A stretch of 64,000 bases of DNA. Source: Salinibacillus kushneri. Its GTDB lineage: Bacteria; Bacillota; Bacilli; Bacillales; Alkalibacillaceae. The position numbers were made by a program, and so were the translations under genes. Positions 9,485 to 18,797 of this stretch are shown here, piece after piece. Below the pieces are notes generated by a model. That model made no database searches. It was given only the letters and a program-made list of their open reading frames with translations, and had not been told where the DNA came from. The stretch spans positions 124,001-188,000 of the forward strand of contig NZ_FOHJ01000006.1 of NCBI RefSeq assembly GCF_900111405.1, read 5' to 3'. Position 1 is the first letter of the stretch. Every line of letters begins with the position of its first letter.

Positions 9485-9522
9485 CCTATTTATTGAAAAC
9501 ATTTTAGCTGAGTAAAGATTAC

Positions 9523-9906
9523 TTATTTTTTCTCAGCCAGCCACTCGGCAATTTTTGTAGCCTGCTCAGGTTCTACCAGGCCAGCTGGCATTCCACCCTC
9601 TTTTCCATTGTTAATAATATCTTCAATTTCACTCGCAGAATACTTACTACCTACTTCTTGTAAAGAAGGAGCTGCTCCTGTTCCAGCAAGGTCGGCACCA
9701 TGGCAGGATGAACATGTGTTTTGGAAAATACTTTCTGGATCTGCGTCCACTGTTTCTCCACCTTCACTCTGCTCTTCTGTTCCTCCATTTTCACCTTCAC
9801 CGCGGACTTCATCCATCTGATTTACACCTACGCCAGATAAAATAATCATACCAACAATTCCTAAGACTGCAATAATCGCGAAAGGTATTACTGGATTTTT
9901 TTTCAT
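9523..9906 (-). CDS. cccA: membrane-anchored cytochrome c-550
   Basis: Small electron carrier on the outer face of the plasma membrane. 127 residues: one N-terminal membrane anchor (about residues 6-27), an acidic glycine/glutamate-rich linker (31-57), then a class I cytochrome c domain with heme motif CSSCH at 65-69 and a likely axial methionine in GGMPAGL. Located next to the sigA operon as in B. subtilis, and ended by its own terminator. Confidence 0.95.
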   Translation of the reverse strand: MKKNPVIPFAIIAVLGIVGMIILSGVGVNQMDEVRGEGENGGTEEQSEGGETVDADPESIFQNTCSSCHGADLAGTGAAPSLQEVGSKYSASEIEDIINNGKEGGMPAGLVEPEQATKIAEWLAEKK

Positions 9907-10077
9907 TATTTTATTTCCTCCTTATGTAATCCCCTCTGTTCGTTAATATTGTTAAGTATATACAGACTATACATATTTTACTTGAAAATCCCTATATAGG
10001 AAAGGGGGAAAAATGAAAATTTAATGAAACATATGGTTCAAAACTTCAAATGAATAAGAATTCTTTTCTGTTAACGA

Positions 10078-10620
10078 TTACCTGTTCCACATGATAAAAA
10101 AGCATACCAATAATACATTCACAAAACTGGTTGCTAATAAATATTTATATTTATATAAATAACCAACGATAAACCAGATTAATCCATTCATAAGAATACT
10201 AATATAAATCCATATATTATGTAAGGTCATTTCACTGATAATCGATACAGAAGTGATAAGCAGAATCAACATACTTGAAATCAAAGCAATATGGGCATAA
10301 AACAGCTTCTTTTTATAAAAAACATAATAGTGTAAAAGGTCAATTAAAAGGAAAAAGAGTGCAAAACCTATTTGCAAACCAAGTGTAAATTCAGTAAAAT
10401 GAGTGATAAGAAATGAAAACGGTACCAAAAGAAGTAAAAAAATAGCGTCAAACTTTAACCATATGGATTGGGCATTCCCTGATTCAGACTCATCATCTTC
10501 TGTTCCGTTTCCTTCTGTATAAAGTGCCAGCAGAAAATCACAGTAGACACTTGGTAGCAGATTTTTATCTTTCCAATATTGAATTTCTTTGATAATGACA
10601 GCCTTTCGATTAGCGTCCAT
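10078..10620 (-). CDS. uncharacterised membrane protein between cccA and sigA
   Basis: 180 residues. An N-terminal soluble stretch of about 50 residues (KEIQYWKDKNLLPSVYCDF, then an acidic segment) is followed by five hydrophobic segments to the C-terminus. The N-terminal part, with W-K-x-N/D-x-L-L-P and Y-C-D-F-L, looks like a short conserved motif seen in hypothetical membrane proteins of Bacillaceae. I do not recognise a function. GAGGTG nine bases before the ATG supports translation. It is downstream of sigA on the same strand, 93 bp apart. Confidence 0.65.
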   Translation of the reverse strand: MDANRKAVIIKEIQYWKDKNLLPSVYCDFLLALYTEGNGTEDDESESGNAQSIWLKFDAIFLLLLVPFSFLITHFTEFTLGLQIGFALFFLLIDLLHYYVFYKKKLFYAHIALISSMLILLITSVSIISEMTLHNIWIYISILMNGLIWFIVGYLYKYKYLLATSFVNVLLVCFFIMWNR

Positions 10621-10713
10621 TCATCGTTTCACCTCTTAAAAACATAAACATGCACAGCCGTTATCACGAAATGTAAATAACGACTGAACATGAATACATT
10701 TCATAACAATAAT

Positions 10714-11832
10714 TTAGTCTAAGAAGTCTTTAAGACGTTTACTCCTGCTTGGATGACGTAACTTGCGCAATGCTTTGGCTTCAATTTGACGAATGCGCTC
10801 ACGTGTAACACCAAACACTTTCCCTACTTCTTCTAAAGTGCGTGTTCGACCATCGTCAAGTCCAAAACGTAGTCGTAAAACATTTTCTTCACGATCTGTT
10901 AAGGTGTCTAATACATCCTCTAGTTGTTCTTTTAATAATTCGTAGGCTGCATGATCTGATGGGGATTGAGCTTCCTGGTCTTCAATAAAGTCTCCTAAGT
11001 GTGAATCATCTTCTTCACCTATTGGAGTTTCCAAAGATACAGGCTCTTGAGCAATTTTTAGAATTTCGCGAACTTTATCAGGAGTTAGGTCCATTTCTTC
11101 GGCAATCTCTTCTGGTGTTGGTTCACGACCAAAATCCTGTAATAATTGTCGCTGAACCCGAATTAATTTATTAATGGTTTCAACCATATGAACTGGAATT
11201 CTGATTGTACGTGCCTGGTCTGCAATTGCTCTGGTAATGGCCTGACGAATCCACCATGTAGCATACGTACTAAATTTAAAACCTTTACGATAATCAAACT
11301 TTTCCACCGCTTTAATCAGACCCATATTTCCTTCCTGAATCAAATCAAGAAACAGCATTCCTCGACCTACATATCTTTTGGCTATACTAACAACCAGACG
11401 AAGGTTCGCCTCTGCCAGGCGACGTTTTGCTTCAAAATCCCCCTGTTCAATTCTGGTTGCAAGTTCGATTTCATCTTCAGCAGATAGCAGGTCTACTCGA
11501 CCAATTTCTTTTAAATACATTCTTACAGGGTCGTTGATTTTCACCCCGGGTGGTACACTTAAATCGTTTAAGTCAAATTCTTCTTCTTTTGCAATCTGCT
11601 GCATATTCGGGTCTTCTTCATTATCCCCTATGACCTCGACTCCCTGGTCGTTTAAATGTTCATAAAATTCATCCATTTGGTTTGAATCTAATTCAAATGA
11701 AGAAAGACGATCAGCAACTTCCTCATAAGCAAGTACGCCTCGTTTCTTTCCCATGTCCACCAATTGTTCTTTAACTTGATCTAGGGTTAATTCCTGCTCT
11801 GTGTCTTTTGCACGAGATGGCTTCTCTGCCAT
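10714..11832 (-). CDS. sigA: primary sigma factor SigA (RpoD)
   Basis: Housekeeping sigma subunit of RNA polymerase. 372 residues from the ATG that follows AGGAGGGG; an in-frame TTG 21 bases upstream is inside the dnaG boundary and is not needed. Region 1.2 to 2.4 is intact, including [17 protein letters not shown] and [20 protein letters not shown] (-10 recognition). Region 3 follows, and region 4.2 [20 protein letters not shown] carries the -35 helix-turn-helix. It follows dnaG with no real gap, so the dnaG-sigA operon of Bacillus is preserved, but without the yqxD gene that starts it in B. subtilis. Confidence 0.98.
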   Translation of the reverse strand: MAEKPSRAKDTEQELTLDQVKEQLVDMGKKRGVLAYEEVADRLSSFELDSNQMDEFYEHLNDQGVEVIGDNEEDPNMQQIAKEEEFDLNDLSVPPGVKINDPVRMYLKEIGRVDLLSAEDEIELATRIEQGDFEAKRRLAEANLRLVVSIAKRYVGRGMLFLDLIQEGNMGLIKAVEKFDYRKGFKFSTYATWWIRQAITRAIADQARTIRIPVHMVETINKLIRVQRQLLQDFGREPTPEEIAEEMDLTPDKVREILKIAQEPVSLETPIGEEDDSHLGDFIEDQEAQSPSDHAAYELLKEQLEDVLDTLTDREENVLRLRFGLDDGRTRTLEEVGKVFGVTRERIRQIEAKALRKLRHPSRSKRLKDFLD

Positions 11833-11853
11833 AGTACCCCTCCTTCCAAACAA

Positions 11854-13689
11854 CTACCTATTGCTTTCTTTTTTCCATTCCTTCTTTAAGTTAAGAATAT
11901 TCATAGCAATTTTTGCCGCGGTAACCGGGTCATTCCTACGTTCCGCTTCTTTTTGTTCCAGTTCGAGCGTTTGTATGGTATTTTTTCTATGCTTTTCACT
12001 CTTGATTGTATAAATGTAATCCTCTATTTCCATGTCAGATACCTCATCCGGTAATGTCTGCATGGCTAACTGTGCTGTTAAATCCTTTAAATTTGACTCT
12101 GGAAGATATTCCATAAACAAACTCACATCAGGGTCATGACCTTCTTCATAAAAAGCATACAAATATGTGACTAAGACTTGATGCTCCGTTATTAGGAAGG
12201 TTCCGCCAAGCTCTTGTTGAACTTTTTCAGCAATGTTTCGATTATTCAGCATCAGAGAAATTAAATGACGTTCAGCATTCTGAAAAGCCGGATACAGCTT
12301 GTGTTCCTTTTGGGTATTTTTCCTATTGTTAGTATGGCTTTCAGTTTGTTGATTATCCTTATATTTATCGAACTTCCTGCGTCTATATGCAATTTCCTGC
12401 TGTAAAGCCTCTTTAGAGATATCAAAGCGATCTTTCAATTCTTTCAAGTAATAATCAATTTCAAAAGGCTTTTTTAATTTTGCAATCTCATCTAAAGCCT
12501 TTTCGATATATTGCATACTTTCGCTTTCGATTTGAAGGTTATAATCCTTTTTGAGATAATCCAGATAAAAGGTCATGTATGTTATACTGGCACCAATTAC
12601 ATGCTCCCTGAATGACTCACTACCATATGTTTTAATATAGTCATCCGGGTCCATACCTTGTCTTAACTGTGCAATTTTAACATAACAACCGGCGTTTTGT
12701 AATATATTTGCTGCTTTCTTTGTTGCTTCTATTCCTGCTGAGTCTGCATCATAACAAATTACTACACGATCAACGTATCTACGTAATAATCTTGCCTGAG
12801 ATTCTGTTAAAGAAGTACCTAAAGTCGCAATACCATTCTCTACTCCTGCCTGATAGGCTGATATCACATCCATATAGCCTTCAAAAAGAACAGCCTCTCC
12901 GGATTTACGAATGGTATTACGAGCTAAATCAAAGTTGTAAAATACATTTCCTTTGTGAAAAATATCCGTTTCGGGACTATTTAAATATTTAGGCTCTCCC
13001 TGGTAAATCATTCTTCCGCCAAATGCAACCGTTTTTCCCTGATGATTGCGAATCGGAAAAATGACTCTCCCTTGGAATCTGTCTATATATTTATTTTCTC
13101 GATTATCAGTTAATAACCCTGCTTTTACCATTGATTGTAATGAAAAACCTTTTTTTTCTAGAAATGAGGCCGTAAAATTTTTAATATCAGGTGCAAATCC
13201 AAGTTGAAATTGATCAATGGTTTCATCTTTCATTCCCCGACTTTTTAAATACTCAAGACCATCCTTTCCTTCTTTTGTATGCTTAAGCAAATGATGGTAT
13301 AATTTCATTAACCACTCATGAGCCTCAAGCATATTTTGGTCTTCATGACTTAGTGAGGATTGTTTATTAGCTGAAAATTGTTCAGGGATGGATTTTCCCA
13401 AATTCTCAGCTAAGCGAGACATTGCATCAAAAAATGAAATCCCTTCAATTTCCATTAAAAAGGTGATGACATTTCCTCCTTTTCCACAACCAAAACAACG
13501 AAAAATTTGTTTGTCAGGGGAAACAGTAAATGAAGGTGTTTTTTCACTATGAAAAGGACATAACCCTAAATAGTTACGTCCTCTCCTTTTTAGTTGGACA
13601 AACTCGCTTACAATCTCAACTACATCAGCTTCAGATTTAATTTCTTCTATTAATTGTTCAGGAATTTGTTCTGGCATATCCATCACCAT
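11854..13689 (-). CDS. dnaG: DNA primase
   Basis: Synthesises RNA primers for replication. 611 residues. The N-terminal CHC2 zinc finger has C44, H47, C65 and C68; the TOPRIM core includes EGYMDVISAYQ and CYDADSAGIEATKKA; the C-terminal third is the DnaB-interacting domain. The start is ambiguous among ATG 13689, ATG 13683 and ATG 13677. GGTGATGG in front of the last is the only hint of a ribosome binding site. Downstream sigA is coupled. Confidence 0.96.
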   Translation of the reverse strand: MVMDMPEQIPEQLIEEIKSEADVVEIVSEFVQLKRRGRNYLGLCPFHSEKTPSFTVSPDKQIFRCFGCGKGGNVITFLMEIEGISFFDAMSRLAENLGKSIPEQFSANKQSSLSHEDQNMLEAHEWLMKLYHHLLKHTKEGKDGLEYLKSRGMKDETIDQFQLGFAPDIKNFTASFLEKKGFSLQSMVKAGLLTDNRENKYIDRFQGRVIFPIRNHQGKTVAFGGRMIYQGEPKYLNSPETDIFHKGNVFYNFDLARNTIRKSGEAVLFEGYMDVISAYQAGVENGIATLGTSLTESQARLLRRYVDRVVICYDADSAGIEATKKAANILQNAGCYVKIAQLRQGMDPDDYIKTYGSESFREHVIGASITYMTFYLDYLKKDYNLQIESESMQYIEKALDEIAKLKKPFEIDYYLKELKDRFDISKEALQQEIAYRRRKFDKYKDNQQTESHTNNRKNTQKEHKLYPAFQNAERHLISLMLNNRNIAEKVQQELGGTFLITEHQVLVTYLYAFYEEGHDPDVSLFMEYLPESNLKDLTAQLAMQTLPDEVSDMEIEDYIYTIKSEKHRKNTIQTLELEQKEAERRNDPVTAAKIAMNILNLKKEWKKESNR

Positions 13690-13771
13690 GTTTTAAAGAT
13701 ATTCTAGACATTATTTAAAAATCCTTCATGAATCGACAAGAAATTTATAAAAGTTGATAAAAATTGTTGTT

Positions 13772-13800
13772 TTGTTATAAGTTGAACAAATGGGTATAAT
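13772..13800 (+). promoter_or_regulatory. candidate promoter of an unannotated + strand transcript
   Basis: -35 TTGTTA (13772-13777), 17-bp spacer, perfect -10 TATAAT (13795-13800), pointing away from dnaG into a 328-bp region with no gene on the + strand. A hairpin with a T-rich tail lies about 75-110 bp downstream (13880-13918). Confidence 0.4.
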
Positions 13801-13879
13801 ACATAATGATTCATATGTATGAGTTTTATATGGTAAAAAAGTATACGTTCACATCACATTATACTTCGACAAAATAACG

Positions 13880-13918
13880 ATGATTCCTTCTTTCAGTAAA
13901 GAAAATCATTATTTTATT
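13880..13918 (+). terminator. candidate terminator of a short intergenic transcript
   Basis: Stem ATGATT-TTCTTT (13880-13893, CC bulge) pairs with AAAGAA-AATCAT (13898-13909), loop CAGT, followed by TATTTTATT. Together with the promoter at 13772 it would define an RNA of about 110 nt. The rest of the 13690-14093 gap is AT-rich with no reading frame, apart from a fragment at 14059-14083 related to the family A repeat. Confidence 0.35.
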
Positions 13919-14058
13919 CATTTTCTACAATTGTAAACCTACTTCCATTTTTACCACAGATAAAACATTATAATACATAAAGTGTAAAATTGCTATCATT
14001 TTATATGATTTTTTTATGAAATCAGTCCTACTTAATAAGAAAAATTACTTGGAGTAGA

Positions 14059-14083
14059 TATCAACACCCATGTTTAACAGAGT
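14059..14083. repeat. short remnant of repeat family A
   Basis: ATCAACACCCATGTTTAAC and the following AGAGTC match the complement of 9291-9315 with one or two differences. Confidence 0.5.
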
Positions 14084-14093
14084 CTTCTAAAAT

Positions 14094-14130
14094 AAAAAAG
14101 GATTGTAAGAAGAGGATTCTCACAAACCTT
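14094..14130 (-). terminator. terminator of the ccpN-yqfL operon
   Basis: On the minus strand a 14-bp stem with two mismatches (AAGGTTTGTGAGAA pairing with TTCTTACAATCCTT) is followed by TTTTTTATTTT. It overlaps the last codon of yqfL. Confidence 0.8.
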
Positions 14131-14938
14131 AATTCGTTTGACTTCTCATTAAATTTTGCACTACATTGGCTGTTTCTTCAACTGCTTTGTTTGAAACATC
14201 TATGACCTTGCAGTTCAGTTTTTCAACAATTCCATTAAAATAATCTAATTCCTGTTTAATTCGTTCCATATTTGCATAGTTGGCTTTGGAATTTAAGCCC
14301 AGTGCTTTTAACCTTTCCTTACGAATGTGATTTAGCTTTTCCGGACTGATTTTTAAAGCCACACACTTAGAAGGGCTGATGCGATATAATTCTTCTGGAA
14401 GATCTACTTCTGGAACAATCGGTACATTGGCAACTTTAAATTTTTTATGTGCCAAAAATTGAGATAAGGGGGTTTTAGAAGTCCTGGATACCCCGATTAA
14501 AACAATATCTGCTAATAATATCCCACGCGGATCACGGCCATCATCGTATTTAACTGCAAATTCCACCGCTTCTATCCGTTTAAAATAATCTTCATCCAGC
14601 TTATGCACTAGACCTGGTTCTAATTTAGGTTCACGATTTAAATGCTTCTTCATCGATTCGATCATTGGCCCCATGATATCTACAGCCATAATATCTGCTT
14701 TTTCAGCTTTTTTCTTGATATATTCACGAAGCTCAGGCTTAACTAACGTATATCCAATCATAGCTTGATTAGATTTAGCCAGCTCTACCGTTTCCAGAAT
14801 CGTGCCTTCATCATCCACATACGGGATACGCTGAATTTTAAATTCACCATTATTAAATTGACTCAGGCTGGCTTTTACAACTAATTCAGCCGTTTCACCA
14901 ACGGAATCAGATACTACATAGACAATCGGTTTTTGCAC
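14129..14938 (-). CDS. yqfL: pyruvate,phosphate dikinase regulatory protein / CcpN modulator YqfL
   Basis: 269 residues, DUF299 (kinase-pyrophosphorylase PDRP) family. [11 protein letters not shown] at the N-terminus and the P-loop-like [13 protein letters not shown] (about residues 150-162) are the family signatures. In other bacteria the family phosphorylates and dephosphorylates PPDK; in B. subtilis YqfL modulates the repressor CcpN. The ribosome binding site GGGAGGAG indicates the GTG at 14938 rather than an in-frame TTG within that site. It lies 30 bp downstream of ccpN, so the pair is one operon. Confidence 0.9.
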   Translation of the reverse strand: MQKPIVYVVSDSVGETAELVVKASLSQFNNGEFKIQRIPYVDDEGTILETVELAKSNQAMIGYTLVKPELREYIKKKAEKADIMAVDIMGPMIESMKKHLNREPKLEPGLVHKLDEDYFKRIEAVEFAVKYDDGRDPRGILLADIVLIGVSRTSKTPLSQFLAHKKFKVANVPIVPEVDLPEELYRISPSKCVALKISPEKLNHIRKERLKALGLNSKANYANMERIKQELDYFNGIVEKLNCKVIDVSNKAVEETANVVQNLMRSQTN

Positions 14939-14968
14939 GAGAACTCCTCCCAACCTTCATTTTTCCCT

Positions 14969-15595
14969 TTAAAGATCATCTCGGACCAGGTTGACTAGTA
15001 CCTTTGTCATATTCGTTTTCGTAATCCTTCCTACCACTTCAAGTCCTTCTTCTTTTTTTATGACTACGGGTAAACTGTCAATTTGCTTTTCAATTAACTG
15101 CTGGGCTGCTTCAATCAGTAAGTCTTCCTTTTCACAAACTGTTATATTTGGCATCCGAGTCATAATAATATGTACAGGGATTTCGGACAAATCCTGTTTA
15201 CCCATACTTGCTCGTATTAAATCCTTGCGGGATAATACCCCGACTAATAAAGAGTGGTTATTGGTTACAAATAACGTTCCCACATCCTCTAAAAACATCG
15301 TAGTAATCGCATCATAAACGGAAACATTTTCAGTTACAACGACCGGAATAGATTGAAATTCCTTCACTTTAAACTTTTTTACTTTTTCCGTTAGTAATTC
15401 TGTTCCTGTTTTTCCTGTAAAGAAATAACCCACTCTGGGCCTTGCATCTAAAAAGCCTGCCATAGTCAGTATAGCTAAATCTGGTCTCAAGGTAGCCCTT
15501 GTTAAATTAAGCCGGTCTGCAATATTTTCACCTGTGATAGGACCATCTTTTTTTACGATTTCAATAATCTGTTCCTGTCGATCAGACAACTCCAT
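14969..15595 (-). CDS. ccpN: CcpN-like transcriptional repressor (HTH plus CBS pair)
   Basis: Repressor of gluconeogenic genes (gapB, pckA) in B. subtilis. 208 residues: an N-terminal winged HTH (LSDRQEQIIEIVKKDGPITG, with LNLTRATLRPDLAILTMAGF as the recognition part) and two CBS domains (about 75-200) that sense adenine nucleotides. The ATG at 15595 follows AGGAGGTGG; a longer in-frame start at 15628 is unlikely. It stands first in the ccpN-yqfL operon. The glyQS genes that precede it in B. subtilis are absent. Confidence 0.92.
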   Translation of the reverse strand: MELSDRQEQIIEIVKKDGPITGENIADRLNLTRATLRPDLAILTMAGFLDARPRVGYFFTGKTGTELLTEKVKKFKVKEFQSIPVVVTENVSVYDAITTMFLEDVGTLFVTNNHSLLVGVLSRKDLIRASMGKQDLSEIPVHIIMTRMPNITVCEKEDLLIEAAQQLIEKQIDSLPVVIKKEEGLEVVGRITKTNMTKVLVNLVRDDL

Positions 15596-15788
15596 CCTCT
15601 TAACCACCTCCTGCATCCGAACAAACATGACATACTAATGATCACACAATGAATCACTGTAAACCCTTTATTTCAAAACGTTAAGGAATCTTCCCATACT
15701 GTTTTATTCATCAAAACTAAGAATTAATGTGTCACTTTAAAAATATTATATCTTATTTTACAATTCGCGACAAAAAGAATGAAAAACA

Positions 15789-16529
15789 TCATTCAAATTG
15801 ATCTAGCTGCTTTAAAAATTTTCTGGATTTTATATAAAATCCTCCATAATAATCATAGTAAGCATCTAAGATTTGTCGTATTTTTTTTCTATTCTCTTCT
15901 TTGATTGAGATATTGCCTATTCTTTCAATCTTAACATAGCGGATGGTACGTAAGAGTTTAAATAATGCTTCATTTAATGGAAGCGCATGGGAATCGACAG
16001 AGGAACATACGTAGCACAATAGACCTCCTTCTTGAACAGAAAAGTGTGTAATCCCTTCTTTTCTGCCACAGTTTACACACTGATTAAGTTCAGGAGCGAA
16101 TCCACCTTTTTCAAAAACCTTTAACTCATAAACCATGGATAGAATTTCAGGATTTTCTTCATTTTGCATGCGTTCAAACGTATGTACAAATTGCTCATAG
16201 AGAAACAAATCAGGTACTTGATTTTCTAAAATCTTATCGGTTAATTCAGCCAGGTACGCAGCGTGAGCTGTTTTCACAATGTCTTCACGAATCCTGCGCA
16301 TAAAATGAGTAATTTCCCCTTGATAAAGCGTCCCAAGATTTCTGCTTGGCTGGATAAGAAACTCCCCATAAACAAATGGCTGCGTAATAGCAGCCATTTG
16401 ACTTTTAGGTTTTTTTGCACCTCTAGCCATTAATCCAATTTTTCCCTTTTCCTTCGTGAACAATGTGACAATTTTGTGTGTTTCACCGTAATCTTGTGTC
16501 CGAATGACCATTCCTTCAACTTTTTCCAT
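15789..16529 (-). CDS. recO: DNA repair protein RecO
   Basis: Recombination mediator that loads RecA with RecR and anneals ssDNA. 246 residues. The N-terminal OB fold starts MEKVEGMVIRTQDYGETHK, the central region is helical, and a zinc site has the pattern CVNCG...CYVC at about residues 145-170. The ATG at 16529 has AAGGTGA at good spacing; a GTG four codons upstream is possible. It follows yqzL and era. Confidence 0.95.
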   Translation of the reverse strand: MEKVEGMVIRTQDYGETHKIVTLFTKEKGKIGLMARGAKKPKSQMAAITQPFVYGEFLIQPSRNLGTLYQGEITHFMRRIREDIVKTAHAAYLAELTDKILENQVPDLFLYEQFVHTFERMQNEENPEILSMVYELKVFEKGGFAPELNQCVNCGRKEGITHFSVQEGGLLCYVCSSVDSHALPLNEALFKLLRTIRYVKIERIGNISIKEENRKKIRQILDAYYDYYGGFYIKSRKFLKQLDQFE

Positions 16530-16567
16530 CGTCCTTCTCACCTTACTTCTATATAACAGCCTATATA

Positions 16568-16711
16568 CTATATATTTGAATCAAATTCTATAACATCCTT
16601 TTCTTCTTCAGATTCTGGTAATTGATTATAGGTATTTTCCAACTCCTTCATAAGTAAATAGGTTTCAATATTCCCTGTTTGACTGAAAACTTTCCATGTA
16701 AGATCAATCAC
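16568..16711 (-). CDS. yqzL: YqzL family small protein
   Basis: 47 residues, exactly the family length. It begins (GTG) IDLTWKVFSQTGNIETYLL, which is diagnostic of YqzL, and continues with an acidic C-terminus. AAAGGTGGG sits seven bases before the GTG. It lies between era and recO, its conserved place in Bacillaceae. Function unknown. Confidence 0.92.
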   Translation of the reverse strand: MIDLTWKVFSQTGNIETYLLMKELENTYNQLPESEEEKDVIEFDSNI

Positions 16712-16820
16712 TTCGAAACCCACCTTTCTTGTTTCCTCAATTTAAATTGAAAAAACAGCTTTACTTATAGGTTGACCATGAGTAAAAAGTTCATGAGTAA
16801 TAATATTTTCCATGCATGCT

Positions 16821-17729
16821 CTAATAATCGTCTTCATTAAAGCCATATTCACGCAATTGAGTCATACGATTTCTCCAATCCTTTTTCACCTTTACCCACA
16901 AATCCAGATAAATCTTTGAGCCAAGTAATGATTCAATATCACTTCTCGCTAATTGCCCTATTTCTTTAAGCATTGCACCCTGCTTACCTATTATAATCCC
17001 TTTTTGAGAGGGACGTTCAGTAATAATAGAAGCTTGTACATAAACGGCCTTTCTCTGATCCCTAACTTCCATATTATCCAGAATCACTGCAATAGAATGA
17101 GGAACCTCTTCCCGCGTTAACTGTAAGACTTTTTCACGTATTAACTCGCTAATAATAAATCGTTCAGGGTGATCGGTAATTTGATCCTCAGGATAATACT
17201 GGGGACCTTCAGGGAGATAAGTCTTCATCACTTCCATTAAATGGTCCACATTATTCCCTTGTAAAGCAGAAATCGGAATAATTTCAGCAAAATCTAATTT
17301 CGTCCGGTATTCTTCAATTAAGGGTAACACATCATCCGGATGGATTTGGTCAATCTTATTAATCACCAAAAAAATCGGTTGTTTAATCGATTGTAGTCGG
17401 TCTATCATGTATTGATCTCCTGCTCCATATCCTTCTTCAGCATTAATCATAAAGATGACCATATCCACTTCATTTAATGTTTGTTCCGCTGTTTTGACCA
17501 TAAAATCTCCGAGCTTATGCTTCGGCTTATGAATTCCTGGTGTATCAATAAAAATGAATTGTGCTTCTTTATCCGTGAGGACACCCTGAATTTTATTTCG
17601 AGTCGTCTGTGGTTTATCACTCATAATGGCTATTTTTTGGCCGATAACATGATTCATAAAAGTGGACTTACCGACATTAGGTCTTCCTACAATAGCAATA
17701 AAACCAGAACGAAATGATTGATTGTCCAT
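16821..17729 (-). CDS. era: GTPase Era
   Basis: Essential GTPase in 16S rRNA maturation and 30S assembly. 302 residues from the ATG that follows GGAGG; 12 further in-frame codons upstream lack a site. G1 [10 protein letters not shown]3 DTPGIHKP and G4 NKID are intact, and the C-terminal KH domain has the [13 protein letters not shown] loop. It precedes yqzL-recO. The cytidine deaminase gene cdd, which sits between dgkA and era in B. subtilis, is missing. Confidence 0.97.
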   Translation of the reverse strand: MDNQSFRSGFIAIVGRPNVGKSTFMNHVIGQKIAIMSDKPQTTRNKIQGVLTDKEAQFIFIDTPGIHKPKHKLGDFMVKTAEQTLNEVDMVIFMINAEEGYGAGDQYMIDRLQSIKQPIFLVINKIDQIHPDDVLPLIEEYRTKLDFAEIIPISALQGNNVDHLMEVMKTYLPEGPQYYPEDQITDHPERFIISELIREKVLQLTREEVPHSIAVILDNMEVRDQRKAVYVQASIITERPSQKGIIIGKQGAMLKEIGQLARSDIESLLGSKIYLDLWVKVKKDWRNRMTQLREYGFNEDDY

Positions 17730-17938
17730 TTTTTGTTTCCTCCAAAGATGTTTTAGCTTGTACATAAATAGCTTATACGAATTACGATATCTTTACGAAT
17801 GGCCGAAATTCATTTTCTTATCTTCATTCTACAACAAATTAAGTTGAATTTCATACAAACGACAAAATCTCTATAAACTAGCGGTTTATAAAACCGATTT
17901 TCAAAAATTCGACAGACCTTTAGGCAATGCTCGGACAT

Positions 17939-17970
17939 AAAAAATGCCTAGTACGCTAACTAGACATTTT
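17939..17970 (-). terminator. hairpin at the end of dgkA
   Basis: AAAATG-CTAGT pairs with ACTAG-CATTTT (one mismatch) and is followed by TTATG on the minus strand. It overlaps the dgkA stop codon, separating dgkA from era. Confidence 0.6.
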
Positions 17971-18355
17971 AGGAGAGAAGATATTCGGCAACCTTAGGGA
18001 CAAAAATAATCATACCTATAAAAGCGGCCAGTAATGCCGATATCAATACTGCAGCTGCTGCTATATCTTTTGCTTTACCGGCTACTTCATGAAAATGGGG
18101 AAACATATAGTCAATGATGGTTTCAATGGCAGAGTTAATGATCTCCATGCTTAAAACGAGTCCAATAGAAAACCCGACCCAAAGCCATTCAGAAAGGGTG
18201 ATTTTCAGTAAAATACCAAATAAAATCACACTGCATGCTATATAGACATGGATACGAAAATTGACTTCTGATATCCAGACGAATCGTAAGCCCCTAAAAG
18301 CATACATAAACCCTATTCGTTTTTTACGCTTATTTCCGTTTAAGTCCGAATTCAT
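17969..18355 (-). CDS. dgkA: undecaprenol kinase (diacylglycerol kinase family)
   Basis: 128 residues: an integral membrane kinase with three transmembrane helices and the family motif EIINSAIETIID (about residues 72-83) carrying catalytic glutamates. In Gram-positives it phosphorylates undecaprenol for recycling of the cell-wall lipid carrier. It overlaps ybeY by 26 bp, so the two are coupled. Confidence 0.95.
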   Translation of the reverse strand: MNSDLNGNKRKKRIGFMYAFRGLRFVWISEVNFRIHVYIACSVILFGILLKITLSEWLWVGFSIGLVLSMEIINSAIETIIDYMFPHFHEVAGKAKDIAAAAVLISALLAAFIGMIIFVPKVAEYLLS

Positions 18356-18797
18356 TTAAATATTCCTCTTGCTTTCCAAACATTTCTTTTTCATCATCCG
18401 GTTCCATATGATCATAGCCGAGCAAATGTAAAAAGCCATGTACAGCAAGAAAACCTAATTCTCTTTCAAATGAATGCTCATAATCTTGTGCTTGTTCCGA
18501 AATCTTATCAACCGAAATGATGATATCACCAAGGATAAGAGGCAGATTATCTCCTACAATCGCCATCTCTCCTTCTCCTTCATCCTGCATGGCAAAGGAA
18601 ATGACATCTGTTGCATAATCCTTTCCACGGTAGTCTTTATTAACCTCCTGGATTTTTGCATTGTCCACAAATGTAACAGACATCTCTGCTTGTGCTGATA
18701 TTTTTTCCTGATCGGCCGAGAACTGTAAGAGGCGCTCTACTAAATTCAAGTGTTCTTTTGTAATCGTATTTGTTTCATCAAATAAGTCAAGTTGCAT
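18330..18797 (-). CDS. ybeY: rRNA maturation endoribonuclease YbeY
   Basis: 155 residues. The zinc-binding signature HGFLHLLGYDH (about residues 119-129) is intact. The enzyme takes part in 16S rRNA 3'-end processing and 70S quality control. The start abuts pgpH, whose stop lies directly before it, and GGAGG precedes the ATG. Confidence 0.96.
   Translation of the reverse strand: MQLDLFDETNTITKEHLNLVERLLQFSADQEKISAQAEMSVTFVDNAKIQEVNKDYRGKDYATDVISFAMQDEGEGEMAIVGDNLPLILGDIIISVDKISEQAQDYEHSFERELGFLAVHGFLHLLGYDHMEPDDEKEMFGKQEEYLNEFGLKRK

Noticed and set aside
13776-13920. 15-codon frame (MVKKYTF...) in the dnaG-yqfL gap
   Set aside because: Too short and without a ribosome binding site; an RNA is more likely if anything is transcribed.
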